A DNA stretch of 64,000 bases. It comes from Palaemon carinicauda (Eukaryota; Arthropoda; Malacostraca; Decapoda; Palaemonidae). The position numbers were made by a program, and so were the translations under genes. Positions 1 to 11,563 of the stretch are shown one piece after another. The stretch spans positions 19,292,777 to 19,356,776 of the forward strand of contig NC_090759.1 in NCBI RefSeq assembly GCF_036898095.1, in the 5' to 3' direction. Each line of letters begins with the position of its first letter. The stretch's first letter is position 1. The notes beneath the pieces were generated by a model. It saw only the letters and a program-made list of their open reading frames with translations, ran no database searches and had not been told where the DNA came from.

Positions 1-1102
1 TTTGAGGCGTCCGAAAACAGCATCAAATCCGGGGGGAGGACGAAAAGATCTACTCCTCTTCGTAGGTTCTCATCTGTCACCCACCACTGCAGGTCCGTCC
101 GTTCCGCAGGTCCCATAAGGATCATGACGTCCGGGGAATCGTAACCTTGATTCCACCGGGACTTGAGTCGCCACAGGAGGGATCTCATCCTGAGGCGACT
201 GTTGGGAACTAGACGAGCCAAAGATGAGAGGTGACCGAGGAGACGTAACCACGATTAGGCTGGGAGTTCTTCTCGTCTGAGGAAAGGGCTTGCAACCCTC
301 CTCAGCCTTGCTATCCTGTCGTCTGATGGGAAGACTTTGTGGAGATTGGAGTCTATGATCATGCCTAGGTATACCAGTCTTTGAATGGGAAGCAGAGAGG
401 ACTTCTCGAGATTTACCATGATTCTCAGATCCTGGCAAAGTCCCAGAAGTTTGTCTCGGTGTTGAAGAAGGGATGACTCCGAGTCTGCTAGGATCAGCCA
501 GTCGTCCAGATAATGGAGGAGACGGATGCCAATCCTGTGTGCCCACGACTATATTAGGGTGAACACTCTGGTGAAAACCTGTGGTGCTGTGGAGAGACCG
601 AAACACAGCACCTTGAACTAGTAAACCTTGTTGTCTAGGCTGAATCTTAAATACTTCCTTGAAGACGGATGGACTGGGATCTGGAAGTACGCGTCCTTCA
701 GATCCAGTGTACACATGAAGTCTTGTGGTCTCACTGCAAATCTGACCGTGTCTGCGGTCTCCATTTTGAACAGAGTTTGCTTGACAAACTTGTTCAGACG
801 CCTTCTTTACAAGAAAGAGTCGACTGAAGCAGCCTGGAGACCTGTCAAGGACCTCTTGGAGAGCGCCCTTCTTCAACATGGTCTGGACTTCTGCCCGAAG
901 GGCTTGCCCCCTTGCTGTTCCCATGGCAAGGGAGCTCAACGACACTGGATTCGTTGTCAGGGGAGGTAGAGATGTTGTGAACGGGACGCGATATCCCTGA
1001 CTGATTACGGAAATCGTCCATGTATCGGCCCGAGTTGTTGCCACCTGTCTGCACAACTTTGTAGGCATCCCCCAACTGGTGGACAAGCAGGAGGACTGCC
1101 AA
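1..1102 (-). pseudogene. DIRS-4 reverse transcriptase, broken, partial
   Basis: The minus-strand reading begins with the RT N-terminal region (GYRVPF, a PPL motif, MLKKGALQEV, then SPGCFSRLFLVKKAS). Near 800-830 the frame is lost and a stretch expected after the KA motif (usually GGWRPVIDLS-like in this family) is missing. The signal continues in another frame with LDLKDAYFQIPVHPSS (about 690-640), FGLSTAPQVFTRVF, then LHYLDDWLILADS (about 515-475). YLDD is the catalytic box of DIRS-type RTs. In-frame stops also occur (for example between NKVY and FKVL). RT assignment is secure; the copy is not functional as read. Confidence 0.8.
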
Positions 1103-2521
1103 TCCTAGCGTTTGTGGCCTCGGCCGCTCCCTCTAGGATTCTTCCCTCCCCTGGAGAACTTCTTGGCTTTCTTGTCCTTGACAGGAAAGGGCTTAGACAC
1201 CACTGTCTTCGCTGCGGCTGCCGGTTTCGTGGTCTTGGTAGGGCGTGGCTTCTGGGGTGCTGGAGGTTTATAGGGCTTAGATGTCAAAGCCCTGTGTAGG
1301 AGGGAGTCTTGGTGGGAATTCCTCCACCTCTCAGCGTCCTGCTCCACGTCTCTAGGCTTAAACAGGTTCGTTCCCATCACGGAAGAATGTCTGAGCCTGT
1401 TGATCTCAGTGTTGGGGACCTATTGATGGAACCTCTTAGACACTGCATCCCGAAGTTTCAAGATGATGTTGGCCCACAAGTTCGAAACTTGGTGGGCCAG
1501 AAACTCGATCGCGCTAGTGCCTGAGGGTAAAAAGGTCTCCATAGCTTTCCTGGTACGTTCTTTGGATAAATCCTCCGAATGTATCAGGATACGTAAGGTC
1601 CCTAGCCAGATATCCAGTCACGAAGTGGCCTGCATGGCACTCTTCGCCACCTTCTGGCTAAGGATCTCAGTCGCCGAGAATGAGACCTACCGGTTAGAGA
1701 GCCTCTCAAGAGGGATTCCCCTGGTAAGCTCTTCCAACGAATGGTGAAGGGGAAGAGCCAAACAAGGCTCCTCTACGATCTCGAAGTACCTCCTCTGCTG
1801 TACACGAGGAGGTGGGAGGAGCTTGTTGCCGGCGCTGGTTGGGCTGGAAGAGGAAAGCTCGGAGAGCTGGACTTCGATCTTGTCCCTGGGACTCTTAACC
1901 CCTTGAGACCAGGGCAAAGCTGCACTGGCCTTTGAGGGTTTTAGAGTCCCAAACACACTGTCCAAGACCTTGTCTTTGCCCTCTCGAGGAGGAATCTCTG
2001 GGTCAGCAAACCCATTGAGAGTCCTCATAAGAGTCAGAACCTGCCAGAAAGCATGCTCTGACTCCTGCAGCTCTCCTCCTGAAGGACTAGCAGCGAAGTC
2101 TCCGGTCCCAAAAGGCTCTTCTTAGGGGAACTCGCGGACGTTGGTACTGTCTTGGAGTCCTTCGACTCCCTCCCGGGAGGAATGCAAGACTCCAACAACG
2201 ACGGGGGTAGGCTCTTCTCCACCCCTACCCGAGAAGACTTTCTAGCACGAGGTGGGGTTTCCCTCATTGGTGTGATGGGGGAATGCCTCACCTCACGTGA
2301 CTCCCCTGAGGACGGGAAGTCTTCGTCCGAAGGGGAGGGAGAAAAAGTCTGGGGGGGGAGGCTTGACTCAAAGACTTGCGAGGAGACAGCTTTGTCCTTG
2401 GAGAAGTTATCACGTCTGAAACTCCTCTTTATCTCTTCAGGGGAGTACATGCTGCCAAGGATTTGTGGCCCAGCTCAGAGAGAACAGGCTTAAACGCCTG
2501 CGCAACTGCTCTGATCAGCGC

Positions 2522-3062
2522 CCCAAACCAAGGCTTCTGGCTGACGGCTGCGCTGTCAGACACTCCCTCTGTAGGGAAAGGGATCGACCGATCCCTGGGA
2601 GGAGTTTCCAAAGGGGGGTTCGCCTGAAGAGAAAAAGGTGGAGAAAAAATGTCCCTGGACCTTTCTGGAACCTTTCCCCTGCCGGAGAGCGCGCTGTTCT
2701 GCGCTTGCGTGGGGGTGGGGGGGTGGGGAATGGGGTGATGGCAACCTTGCCGCGCAGTGTCCTGCAGCCTCGCGCGTGTGAGGGTATTGGCGTTCGCGCT
2801 CAGTGCCCCAAACCAAGGCTGCTGGCTGACAGCTGCGCTGTCAGACACTCCTTCTGGAGGGAAAGGGATCGACCGATCCCTGGGAGGAGTTTCCAAAGAA
2901 GGGTTCGCCTGAAAAGAAAAAGATGGAGAAGAAATGTCCCTGGACCTTTCTGGAACCTTCCCCCTGCTGGCGAGTGCGCTGTTCTGCGTTTGTGTGGGGG
3001 GGGATGGGGCGATGGCAACCTTGCCGCGCGGTGTCCCGCAGCCTCGCGCATGGGACGGTATT
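2522..3062. repeat. Tandem duplication of about 287 bp inside DIRS-4 gag
   Basis: The stretch beginning CCAAACCAAGGCT at 2522 restarts at 2809 with over 85 percent identity by eye, including the GGGATCGACCGATCCC palindrome. It continues through GATGGCAACCTTGCCGCGC in both units. On the minus strand both units stay open in one frame and encode the same Ser/Pro/Arg-rich segment twice. Confidence 0.85.
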
Positions 3063-3800
3063 CCCCATCGTGCAAGCACCAACGCGCTCGCGCGATGGGG
3101 AATACCCGGGGTCGCGCGCGCGGGTGAATGTTGGTATGCGTGCGGCGCGCATGAGGGCGATGGCGAAAGTGGGCGCGGGCGAACGATGGCGCGTAGGAGC
3201 GCATGTTGGAGACACCAGAGGGTGCGCAGAAGGTAGATTGCGCAATCGTGCGCGTCCGAGGGTGAATGTTTGCGCGGGCGCGCAGGATCAGGATGAAGAG
3301 CCCGTGCGGGCGATGATACCGTTGGGCGTGTGCGCGCAGAAGAGACACCTCTTGCGCGGGGGTGCGCATGTGTGCACACATCAGGCTGGGGAGATGGGCG
3401 TGGGGGCGCATTCTCGTGGGCACGTGTGGGTGACTGCGCGCGAATGCGTGCTGGCGAGGGATGGCGCGCAGGTGAAGGTCAAGGGCGCGTTGCCGAGCAC
3501 TGACGAGTAGGAGAAGCCTTCAACTTCCCTACTGTGCCCAAATCGGAAGATCGTGGGCGGGCAGGAGATCGTGGGGGCGTAGGAGATCGTGGGCGTGCAG
3601 GAGATCGTTGGCGAGGAGAGCGCTGGTGCACAGGAGAGCGCAGGCGCGCAGGAGAACAATGGTCCGCATGGTGCGCGGGTGGGCGCTGGCGCGCGGGTGG
3701 GCGCTGGCGCCGGTTTGGCGCTGGCGCGCGGGTGGGCACTGGCGCGCGGGTGTGCGCCGGCACGCTTTATCAGGATCGTCGACAACAGGTGCGCGCTGGC
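3063..3800. repeat. GC-rich minisatellite-like DNA in DIRS-4 gag
   Basis: From 3063 to 3480 the plus strand is dominated by GCGCG and GTGCG words. From 3542 to 3620 an 18-19 bp word related to GGAGATCGTGGGCGTGCA repeats, and from 3680 to 3760 GCGCTGGCGCGCGGGTGG repeats. The minus strand reads as short Pro/Ala/Ser/Thr peptide repeats. Composition is unlike the AT-rich surroundings. Confidence 0.75.
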
Positions 3801-4581
3801 ACGTAAGGGACGTATCCGCCAATTTGCGTATACACCCTTGTTGCCCCGAAGGGACCGTTGCCTGATTTACAAAAACAGTATTGGTATGCACCCACAGCGC
3901 AACAGCAGCCAGGAACAGCGACGGCAGGTCAGCAGGTCTGACGGGTGGAACGTCGGCATATCCTATGTAAGGACGACCTTCCAACGAAGGGGATCGCGAA
4001 CGATCCGCAGAGAGGTCCAGGGTTGTAGCAGGAACAGTCGGAGATCGGTGACGAGACTCCTCTGCGGCGGACTGCAACGATGACGTTGAACGAAAGAGGT
4101 GAAGGCAGGCCTCTCCGGCGAAGAGAAGGCGAGCTTTACGCCGTATGTGCCCTCTGGGGGCCGTTGGATCAGCGAGCTGACCGTCAGCAGTCCTCCGAAG
4201 AGGAGTCTCTGTGAGTGAACTCCCCCGAGCCCAGAGGGAGAGAATCACCGGCAGGAGAGACTGTTGGACTTAGTTCCTCCCTCGAAGGTTGAGCAGAGGG
4301 AGAAACTAAGCCTTCAGCTACACCAGGTTGAGCAGTTTCAGAGGTCGAAGATACCGCATCGGAAGCCTCTGCCCCCACAACGTCGACGATAGACAGAGGA
4401 TCAACCTCTGCCAAAGTCGGCGATTGCTTGACAGCGGCACCCAACCGGATCATGTCAAACAAAGCTTCCTTGAAGGGCAAACCCTCGAGCCCCAAGGAAG
4501 ACCAAAGCTGGAATAAATCATTACTCACATTAATATTTAATTCCTCCCCCAGGGGAGGAGGAGGAGCTGCCTCGCTAGGGG

Positions 4582-5660
4582 CCTAGAAAACAAGCTTGTT
4601 GCATATGCAGATGATGCTACTCTCTTTCCATCAATTCCATCCCCTGAATGTAGATCTAGGGTTGGTGAATCCCTTAATAGAGATTTAGCTAGAGTTAGTG
4701 CATGGTGCAAATTATGGGGTATGAAGTTGATTCCTAACAAAACTCAAAGTATGATTGTAAGTAGGTCAAGGACGGTGGTTCCTCAACATCCGGATCTCAG
4801 TATTGATAATGTTCCTTTGAATATGTATGACTCTTTCAAAATTTTAGGTGTGATTCTCGACAGTAAATTTACTTTTGAGAAACATATAAGGTCTGTGTCT
4901 TCTTCAATTTCACAAAAAATAGGCTTATTGAGAAAGTCTTTCAAGATTTTCGGTGATCAATCTATTCTGAAGAAGTGTTTTAATTCTTTCATTCTACCTT
5001 GTTTTGAGTATTGTTCTCCTGTCTGGTCTTCAGCTGCTGATTTTCATCTTAATTTGTCGGACAGAAACTTACGGTCTATTAAATTTCTTATTCCTGATCT
5101 AGATATTAATCTCTGGCATCGTCGTTCAATTAGTTCATTATGCATGTTGCATAAGATTTTACATAACTCTGACCATCCTTTACATTCAGATCTCCCTGGA
5201 CAATTCTATCCTGTTCGTAATACTAGGCAGGCAGTTAATTCTAATAGCCAGGCCTTCTCCATCACGAGGCTCAATACTATGCAGTACTCTAGAAGTTTTA
5301 TTCCAGCTGTGACCAAGTTGTGGAATGATCTTCCTAATCGGGTGGTTGAATCAGTAGAACTTCAAAAGTTCAAAGTTGGAGCAAATGCTTTTTTGTTGAC
5401 CAGGCGGACATGGTCTTTTTATAGTTTATTTATGACATACAGTATTTGTTTTTGATGTTGTTGATAGTTTATTATATGACATGTCTGTTTTGACGTTGTT
5501 TCTTATTTTAGAATGATTTATTGTTAATTTGTTCTCTTCATTTATTTATTTCCTTATTTCCTTTCCTCACTGGGCTATTTTTCCCTGTTGGAGCCCCTGG
5601 GCTTATAACATCTTGCTTTTCCAACTAGGGTTGTAGCTTGGATAGTAATAATAATAATAA
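4582..5660 (+). mobile_element. CR1-like LINE, 5'-truncated, with 3' UTR
   Basis: The fragment starts inside the RT palm and ends in a 3' UTR whose last unique words are CCAACTAGGGTTGTAGCTTGGATAG, followed by (AAT)n and a long (TA)n. The same 3' end appears at 42330-42440 (plus) and, reverse-complemented, at 6160-6400 and 44560-44780, so this is a multicopy family. Confidence 0.8.
4583..5455 (+). CDS. C-terminal half of CR1-like LINE reverse transcriptase
   Basis: The reading frame is open for 290 codons from Leu-Glu-Asn-Lys through YADDATLF (the RT catalytic box) to the stop. Later parts show KTQSM, FKILGVILDSKFTFEKHI (RT thumb region), LPCFEYCSPVW, and a final FIPAVTKLWNDLPNRVVES block typical of CR1/Jockey-group LINEs. 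No RNase H domain is seen. The usual start is missing because the element is cut at 4582, so the Met at 4721 is only an internal Met. The lack of stops suggests a fairly young fragment. The exact clade is not certain. Confidence 0.8.
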   Translation, partial: LENKLVAYADDATLFPSIPSPECRSRVGESLNRDLARVSAWCKLWGMKLIPNKTQSMIVSRSRTVVPQHPDLSIDNVPLNMYDSFKILGVILDSKFTFEKHIRSVSSSISQKIGLLRKSFKIFGDQSILKKCFNSFILPCFEYCSPVWSSAADFHLNLSDRNLRSIKFLIPDLDINLWHRRSISSLCMLHKILHNSDHPLHSDLPGQFYPVRNTRQAVNSNSQAFSITRLNTMQYSRSFIPAVTKLWNDLPNRVVESVELQKFKVGANAFLLTRRTWSFYSLFMTYSICF

Positions 5661-5661
5661 T

Positions 5662-5744
<83 letters not shown>

Positions 5745-5746
5745 CA
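5645..5746. repeat. (AAT)n then (TA)n microsatellite
   Basis: About eight AAT units forming the LINE tail, then about 70 bases of TA. It marks the left boundary of duplicated block A. Confidence 0.95.
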
Positions 5747-5811
5747 TGACGTAAATGAACAGTGCCGTGTTCAATAGAAATAAAGGTTTATCTTACGTAG
5801 CGATCAACGCT

Positions 5812-6153
5812 TTAGTATACACCGTTGAGCTTCGGAGAAGGCAGTGGAAGGTAAACGCCTTCAGCCGCCACATACTCCAAAGGGAAAAAGAATACAGCGA
5901 AATAAGGGAGAACAAATAGCCCTACCTTATATCAATTAGAATACATTTAATGAAAAAAAAAAGCAGAGTTATAATAGTTTTAAAACGGTGATTATAATAC
6001 AAATGATAATTTTAGGGCACAAGGTGCAGGCCTTCCACCTCATACAAGTGGATGCTTCACATCTGCTTTCTGTTAGAATGCTATTCAAAGTAAACATTGG
6101 TCGCGTCAATAAACAAAAACTTATCTCACAGCTGCCATATTATTATCATCCTC

Positions 6154-6160
<7 letters not shown>
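5812..6160. other. Unassigned repeat shared by blocks A and B
   Basis: About 350 bases with no recognisable gene, nearly identical to 44237-44560. It includes GTTGAGCTTCGGAGAAGGCAG and CACAAGGTGC. It probably derives from an unrecognised element. Confidence 0.5.
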
Positions 6161-6232
<72 letters not shown>

Positions 6233-6404
6233 GCTAAGTTACAACTGTATTTGGAAAAGCAGGATCCTATAAATCCAAAGGCCCCAACATGGTAAAATAA
6301 TCCAATGAGAAAAGGAACTAAATGGATTACAAGAGAAGTATTGAACACTTAATATACTATATTTCAAGAGCAGTAACAACATCAAAACAGATATGTCATA
6401 TCAT
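6160..6404 (-). mobile_element. 3' end of CR1-like LINE
   Basis: A (TTA)n tract at 6160-6232 is the element tail; then the reverse complement of the family 3' UTR (TTGTAACTTAGCTAA, ATATGACATATCTGTTTTG). The same UTR resumes at 7090 after an inserted RTE-like fragment. Confidence 0.75.
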
Positions 6405-7089
6405 ACATACATATACCAAGGCACTTCCCACAATTTTTGGGGGTAGCCGACATCAAACAAATGAAACAAAAAAGGGGAACTCTCCTCTCTGCTTTCCTCC
6501 CATCCTGACAAGGGACTCAACCGAGTTTGGCTGGTACTGTTAGGGTGCCACAGCCCACCCTTCTCCATTATCCACCACGGACGAAGCTTCATAACGCTGA
6601 ATCGCCTACTGCTGCTACCTCCGTGGTCATCTATGGCACCGGAGGAAGCAGCAGGGCCTACCGGAACTGCTTCACAATTGCTCGCCATTCATTCCAATTT
6701 CTAGCACGCTCTCTTGCCTCTCTCACATCAATCCTCCTATCACCCAGAGCTTTCTTCACTCCATCCATCCACCCAAACCTTGGCCTTCCTCTTGCACTTC
6801 TCCCATCAACTCTTGCATTCATCACTTTCTTTAGCAGACAGCCATTTTCCATTCTCTCAACATGGCCAAACCACCTCAACACATTCATATCCACTCTAAC
6901 TTCTAACTCATTTCTTACTCCCATTCTCACCCTCACCACTTCGTTCCTAACCCTATCTACTCGAGATACACCAGCCATACTCCTTAGACACTTCATCTCA
7001 AACACATTCAATTTCTGTCTCTCTGTCACTTTCATTCCCCAGAACTCCGATCCATACATCACAGTTGGTACGATCACTGTTCTATATAA
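6405..7089 (-). mobile_element. RTE-like LINE 3' fragment nested in the CR1-like LINE
   Basis: It lies between the two halves of the CR1-like 3' UTR. Reading from the minus strand it contains the end of an RT ORF and a 3' UTR with CAAAATTGTGGGAAGTG-like words. A copy at the same place in block B (44780-45480) shows that the nesting predates the duplication. Confidence 0.75.
6655..7077 (-). pseudogene. C-terminal RT fragment of RTE-like LINE
   Basis: About 139 codons, open and 5'-truncated. It starts in VPTVMYGSEFWGM (the LINE motif usually written LLYGSETW), continues with ERQKLNVFEMKCLRSMAGV, then LRWFGHVERMENG and GRSARGRPRFGWMDGVKKAL, which are hallmarks of the C-terminal region of RTE-type proteins. 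It lacks the catalytic RT palm, so it encodes no enzyme. Confidence 0.8.
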
Positions 7090-7703
7090 ACTATAAAAAG
7101 ACTATGTCAGCCTGTTCAACATAAAAAATTTGCTAAAAGTTTGAATTTTTTGAAGTTCTTCTGATTCAACTACCTGATTAGGAAGATCATTCCACAATTT
7201 GATCACAACTGAAATAAAACTTCTAGAATACTATGTAGTATTGAGCCTCATGGTGGAGAACGCCTGAATTTTAGAATTAATTGCAAACCCAGCACTACAT
7301 ACAGGATGGTACTGTCCGGGAAGATCTAAACACAAAAGATGGTCAGACTTATAAAAAAAAAATTTATGCAACATGCATAATGAACTAATTGAACGATGGT
7401 GCCAGAGATTAATGTCAAGAATCGGCAATAAGAAATTTAATAAACCGTAAGTTCCTGTCCAACAAATTAAGATGACAATCGGCAGCTGAAGACCCGACAG
7501 GAGAACAATACTCGAAACAAGGGAGACTGAAAGAATTAAAACATTTCAGTATAGATTGATCACCAAATTCTTAAAAGACTTTCTCAATAAAACAATTTTT
7601 TGTGTAATTAAAGGAAAGAAGACATAGGCCTAATGTATTTTTCAAATGTAAATTTACTATCAGGAATCACACCTAAAATTTGAAAAGAGTAACACAGAGT
7701 TAA
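7090..7703 (-). pseudogene. CR1-like LINE RT C-terminus, decayed
   Basis: Reverse-strand translation matches the intact fragment at 4583-5455 in pieces: LDINLWHHRSISSLCMLHK at 7420-7365 and the LPGQYHPVCSAG region at 7330-7290, then a broken WNDLPN region near 7190. Several indels are present. The reading is interrupted at 7703 by the I-clade LINE and resumes at 14138. Confidence 0.8.
7692..7703. repeat. Target-site duplication, left copy (ACACAGAGTTAA)
   Basis: The 12-bp word occurs once at the empty site in block B (about 46080-46091) and twice in A, flanking 7704-14125. This defines a target-primed insertion. Confidence 0.9.
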
Positions 7704-7859
7704 TGAATGAATGAATGATTTAAAGTTTTCAGGCATCCTGACATCTAAGGTCATTGACGCCGGTAACATTTAATTTATGTATACATAAATAAAAAATGAA
7801 ATAAAATAAAAAATTAAAGAGTATTCAATTAAAATCATAAAAATTGAATGTCATAAAAG

Positions 7860-10800
7860 TTAAATATTTTTCAGAAGACCTACTTCTGAAAGAAATCTAA
7901 AAATGCCACTTTCATGGTAGGATACATCATTTCCAAGAATCTTGGCAAGGATGAACCTGCCACCCTCACCTCGAGCCTCAAACAAATATCTATTCCGCAA
8001 GTTGTTATAATTGGGGCATTCGGTCAACAAATGCCTTACTGTTAGAGGTACTAAACAGTTGTCGCAATACGGTTGGTGTTGGCCCTTCAGCAGAAACTCA
8101 TGTGTCAACCGAGTGTGACCAATACGGAGACGACAAAGAGACGTCTCCCATTTTCGGGGCATCATATTATACCTCCAAGGAGATATGTCATTTGTTACTT
8201 CCCTCATTTCATTTCCATCTTGACTATCCCATTGCTGTTGCCATTTATTGCAAACCAATTTCTTGATGTCAGGTAAGAAATCATTACAGGGAATGGGATA
8301 CCTTCTTGGCAGCAACTCGGATGCAGCCTCCTTAGCCAGTGAATCTGCCTTCTCATTCCCAGACACACCTACATGTGCTGGAACCCAACAAAATTGAACT
8401 GTTATACCTCTCCGTCCAATAATAAAAAGCCATTCTAAAATCTTTAAAACTAGAGGGTTATTAGAATTAAAAACTTCCATAGCTTGAAGGACACTCCTTG
8501 CATCACTAAAAATTGTAAAATTACCCTCCTTCTCCAACGCTATTTTCTCAATAGCGGTTAATATGCCATACAGTTCGGCAGTAAATATGGAAGCGGTCAG
8601 AGGAAGTGCACCTCTACAATTAAAACCATTACTATGTACTCCAAATCCAACGCCAGCATCAGATTTGGAGCCATTAGTATAGATAAAAGTTGATCCTCTA
8701 TGTTCTTTAACATGTTCATTAAAAAGAGACCTGGCTTCTATGTCTGACATATTCTTCTTATCTCCAATAAAATATTTACAAAAAGATATCTCTGGTAACT
8801 TCCATGGAGGTGTTGATGATACCTTGAATGGAAGTACCTTATTTCTAATTATATCCAGACTATTTAATAATCGTTTCACACGAAAGCCATAAGGTTGAGG
8901 AGATTTTGGGTGCAACTCAAAGTATGATGCGTGTCTTACAAGGCTTGCAGTCTGAAAGGCTAGAGAGTTAGGGAGTCTTTGCAATCTAAACCAATACCGA
9001 AGAATGGAAGACATTCGGTAAAGGTCTAGAGGTAACTCTCCAGCATCAACAAGGAGACTTGGGATAGGCGAGGTTTTAAAATCTTCAGTAGACAATCTAA
9101 TACCTGCATGATGTATCGAGACTAATATTTTTAACCGGCTTGGGGTGGCTGAAGAATATACCTCACAACCATAACTAATTTTGGGAAAAATCAAGGCCTT
9201 GTATAATTTTAAAATAGTATTGCGGTCTGCCCCCCATGATGTATGGGACAATAATTTTAAGATATTCAGAGCTTCAACACATTTAGTTTTTAGCGCTTTT
9301 AGGTGAGAAACCCATGTAAGTCTACAGTCAAATATCAAACCTAAAAATTTGGTTTCAGATACACATGGTATCCGTTGACCTTTAATGTATATATCCGGGT
9401 CTAGATGTACTCCCCGGATACGACAAAAATGGACAATGGTAGTTTTACTTGTCGAGAACTTAAATCCATTCATGTCAGCCCACTGGATAATTTTATCAAT
9501 AGAGAGTTGGATTTTTCTCTCAACCATTGCCATTCTAGTGCCAGCAAATGATATTGAGAGATCATCCACAAATAATGTTGAGAGAACATCCTGGGGAATG
9601 GCTGAGGATATCCCATTAATTGCTAGTGCAAAAAGGGTTACACTCAGCACACTACCCTGAGGAACTCCTCCTTCCTGGCACTTACTCTCTGATAGAGTTT
9701 CCCCCACTCTCACTTGAAAAACTCTACGTGAAAGAAATGCCTGAATAAATAGTTGCAGCTCTCTTATCAATCCCAATTCATGAATGGTTTTAAGGATACC
9801 ATATCTCCATGTGGTATCATATGCCTTTTCAAGGTCAAAAAATACTGTAACATGGTGCTGTTTGGAAGCAAAGGCTTCACAAATAGAAGACTCAAGTCGT
9901 ATCAACACATCAGTCGTTGAGAGCATTTTTCGGAATCCACATTGAATCGGTGATAAAATACCCTTCTTTTCAAGGTACCATATCAGCCTTGCATTGACCA
10001 TCTTCTCCATGATTTTACATAAACAAGATGTCAATGCAATAGGACGATAGTTTGCTGCTAAAAACTTGTCTTTACCGGGTTTTAAAAAGGCTAAAATAAT
10101 GGCTAGTTCCCAAACACTTGGGTAACTATGATCATGCCATATTCTATTAATAATGCTTAAAATAAATAGCTTTGTATTAAAATGTACATGTTTAATCATT
10201 GCATATGGAATTCCATCGGGTCCAGGGGTTGTATCGTTGCATTGAGCAAGTGCGGAATCAAATTCTCTTTCAGTGAAAGAAGAATTATACGACTCTTCCC
10301 TTCTTGTTGCAAAATTTAAAATTTTCTTTTCTTCAGTGCTTCTATACTGGTGACCAGGGGCTCCTTCACACCTGCTGGATACATTTGAAAAATGATCAGC
10401 CAGGGCATTGCTAACTTCATTTGCTTCAGTTACATACTGGCCATTCACCTTCAACACTGGTGGTGGGTTGGGGGTGAATTTGCCAGCTATCTTTTTTACT
10501 TTCCTCCACACAGAAGATGGTGGTGTTCTACTGTTAATGGAGGAAACAAAAGACATCCATGACTGGCGCCTTGCTTCTTTCATGGCACGACGGAACTGTG
10601 CTCTACATTTCTTGTACATAGTTAAATTCTCATCAGTTCTGCGTCTACGCAATCGTGTTAGAGATCTTCTTGTGGCTTTTGGAGTGCAGTTAGTTCTGAA
10701 GACCACCACGGGACTGGTCGTCGTTTGAATAACCCTGTTGTTTTGGGAATTGAATTGACTCCTGCTGTATGAAGAGTTCCATTCAGTAGGTCTATGGCAT

Positions 10801-11549
10801 CATCAACACTTTCAAACTGTTCTGCTCTCCCTTCGATTTCACTTAGCTCGGAAAATTTAAACCAGTCTGCCTTGTCTAGATTCCAACGTGGCGATCTTTG
10901 CAAAGGCGGACCCTTGTAGGTGTTTATAATGATTGGTGCATGATCACTAGTATGCCAATCATCTAATGTCCGCCAATCAAAATCAAGAAGGCAGTTAAGA
11001 GCTTGCAATTGAAAGGTCAATGCATGACAAAGTACCTGTCTGAACATGGAAGTGTGTGGGCTCTCGTGTATTAAGGAGTCCCACATCCTCATTCTCCACA
11101 ATTGATGAGATAATATTGCCCCTTGTGTTAGCTAAAATATCACCCCATAAAGGATGTCTACCATTCATATCTCCCAGTAAGAGAAAAGGTTGAGGGAGTT
11201 GTTGAATGACCTCTGCTAAATCATCATATAAAATATTATCATTTGGAGGTAAGTACAGAGAGCATATTGTATATTTTCTCCCTATATCAATTTGTACAAC
11301 ACCTGCCTGCAGGGTTGTACGTATAGACATAGGTATTTGGGGAATATCTCGGCGAATGTACATGAGACTTCCGCCATGGCTCCCTGCTTGTTGATTATAT
11401 GGTGTTCTATAGCTAACATACTCTCGAGGACTAGGAGTGTTAGAATCAAGCATACTTTCCTGTAGACATACAATTATGGGGGAATGCTCATGAATTAGGA
11501 GCTTAAGTTCTTCATATTTCGCCCTCAAACCCTGACAGTTCCATTGCAA
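7860..11549 (-). pseudogene. I-clade LINE ORF2 (endonuclease, RT, RNase H), two frameshifts
   Basis: Starts at the Met at 11549, 14 bases after the ORF1 stop. An apurinic-type endonuclease follows (WNCQGL, CLQES, GDMNGRHPLWG; the closing SDHAPI lies after a frameshift near 11000). A second frameshift near 10690 leads into a 949-codon open stretch. This contains FFDLEKAYDT (residues about 290-299) and the catalytic box FVDD (380-383). RNase H spans about 672-795, with the Glu of AELYG and the Asp of FSDARS. The first catalytic Asp is Asn here (IYTNGSKS). A CxxC-H-C tail (YCDNC, HLLTEC) closes the protein. The family inserts by target-primed reverse transcription; this copy should be inactive. 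Confidence 0.9.
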
Positions 11550-11563
11550 AATGGAGGAGAAAA

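Larger units (their letters stand above)
1105..4528 (-). pseudogene. DIRS-4 gag-like region, expanded and frameshifted
   Basis: The likely start is the Met at 4528 (MSNDLFQLWSSLGLEG), followed by an acidic Ser/Glu-rich stretch. A middle section (2028-1687) has LLPPPRVQQRRYFEI and LPLHHSLEELTRG, which resembles gag of decapod DIRS elements. The end (1380-1105) is a basic Lys/Pro/Gly-rich tail ending in GSGRGHKR, suited to nucleic-acid binding. About 3.4 kb is long for such a gag. The excess lies at 2470-3800, a GC-rich stretch of Pro/Ala/Ser/Arg-rich low-complexity coding with tandem repeats. Several frame changes are needed. An alternative is that part of the GC-rich block is an intron or a later expansion. 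Confidence 0.6.
1..4581 (-). mobile_element. DIRS-like retrotransposon (DIRS-4), partial, continues left of window
   Basis: The minus strand carries, in order, a gag-like region (4528 to 1105) and a DIRS-type reverse transcriptase (1102 to the window edge) with a YLDDW box near 500. The RNase H and tyrosine recombinase would lie left of position 1. The right edge abuts a CR1-like LINE at about 4581, where the LINE frame starts abruptly at Gly-Leu-Glu-Asn-Lys; the element may have inserted there. Only about 50 bases separate the gag start from the LINE, so no terminal repeat or leader is seen and this end may be truncated. It is a different family from the three DIRS copies further right: the gag proteins share no obvious similarity. 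Confidence 0.75.

Noticed and set aside
2465..3510. Plus-strand Arg/Gly/Trp-rich ORFs
   Set aside because: They are the complement of the GC-rich DIRS-4 gag repeats, with no motifs.
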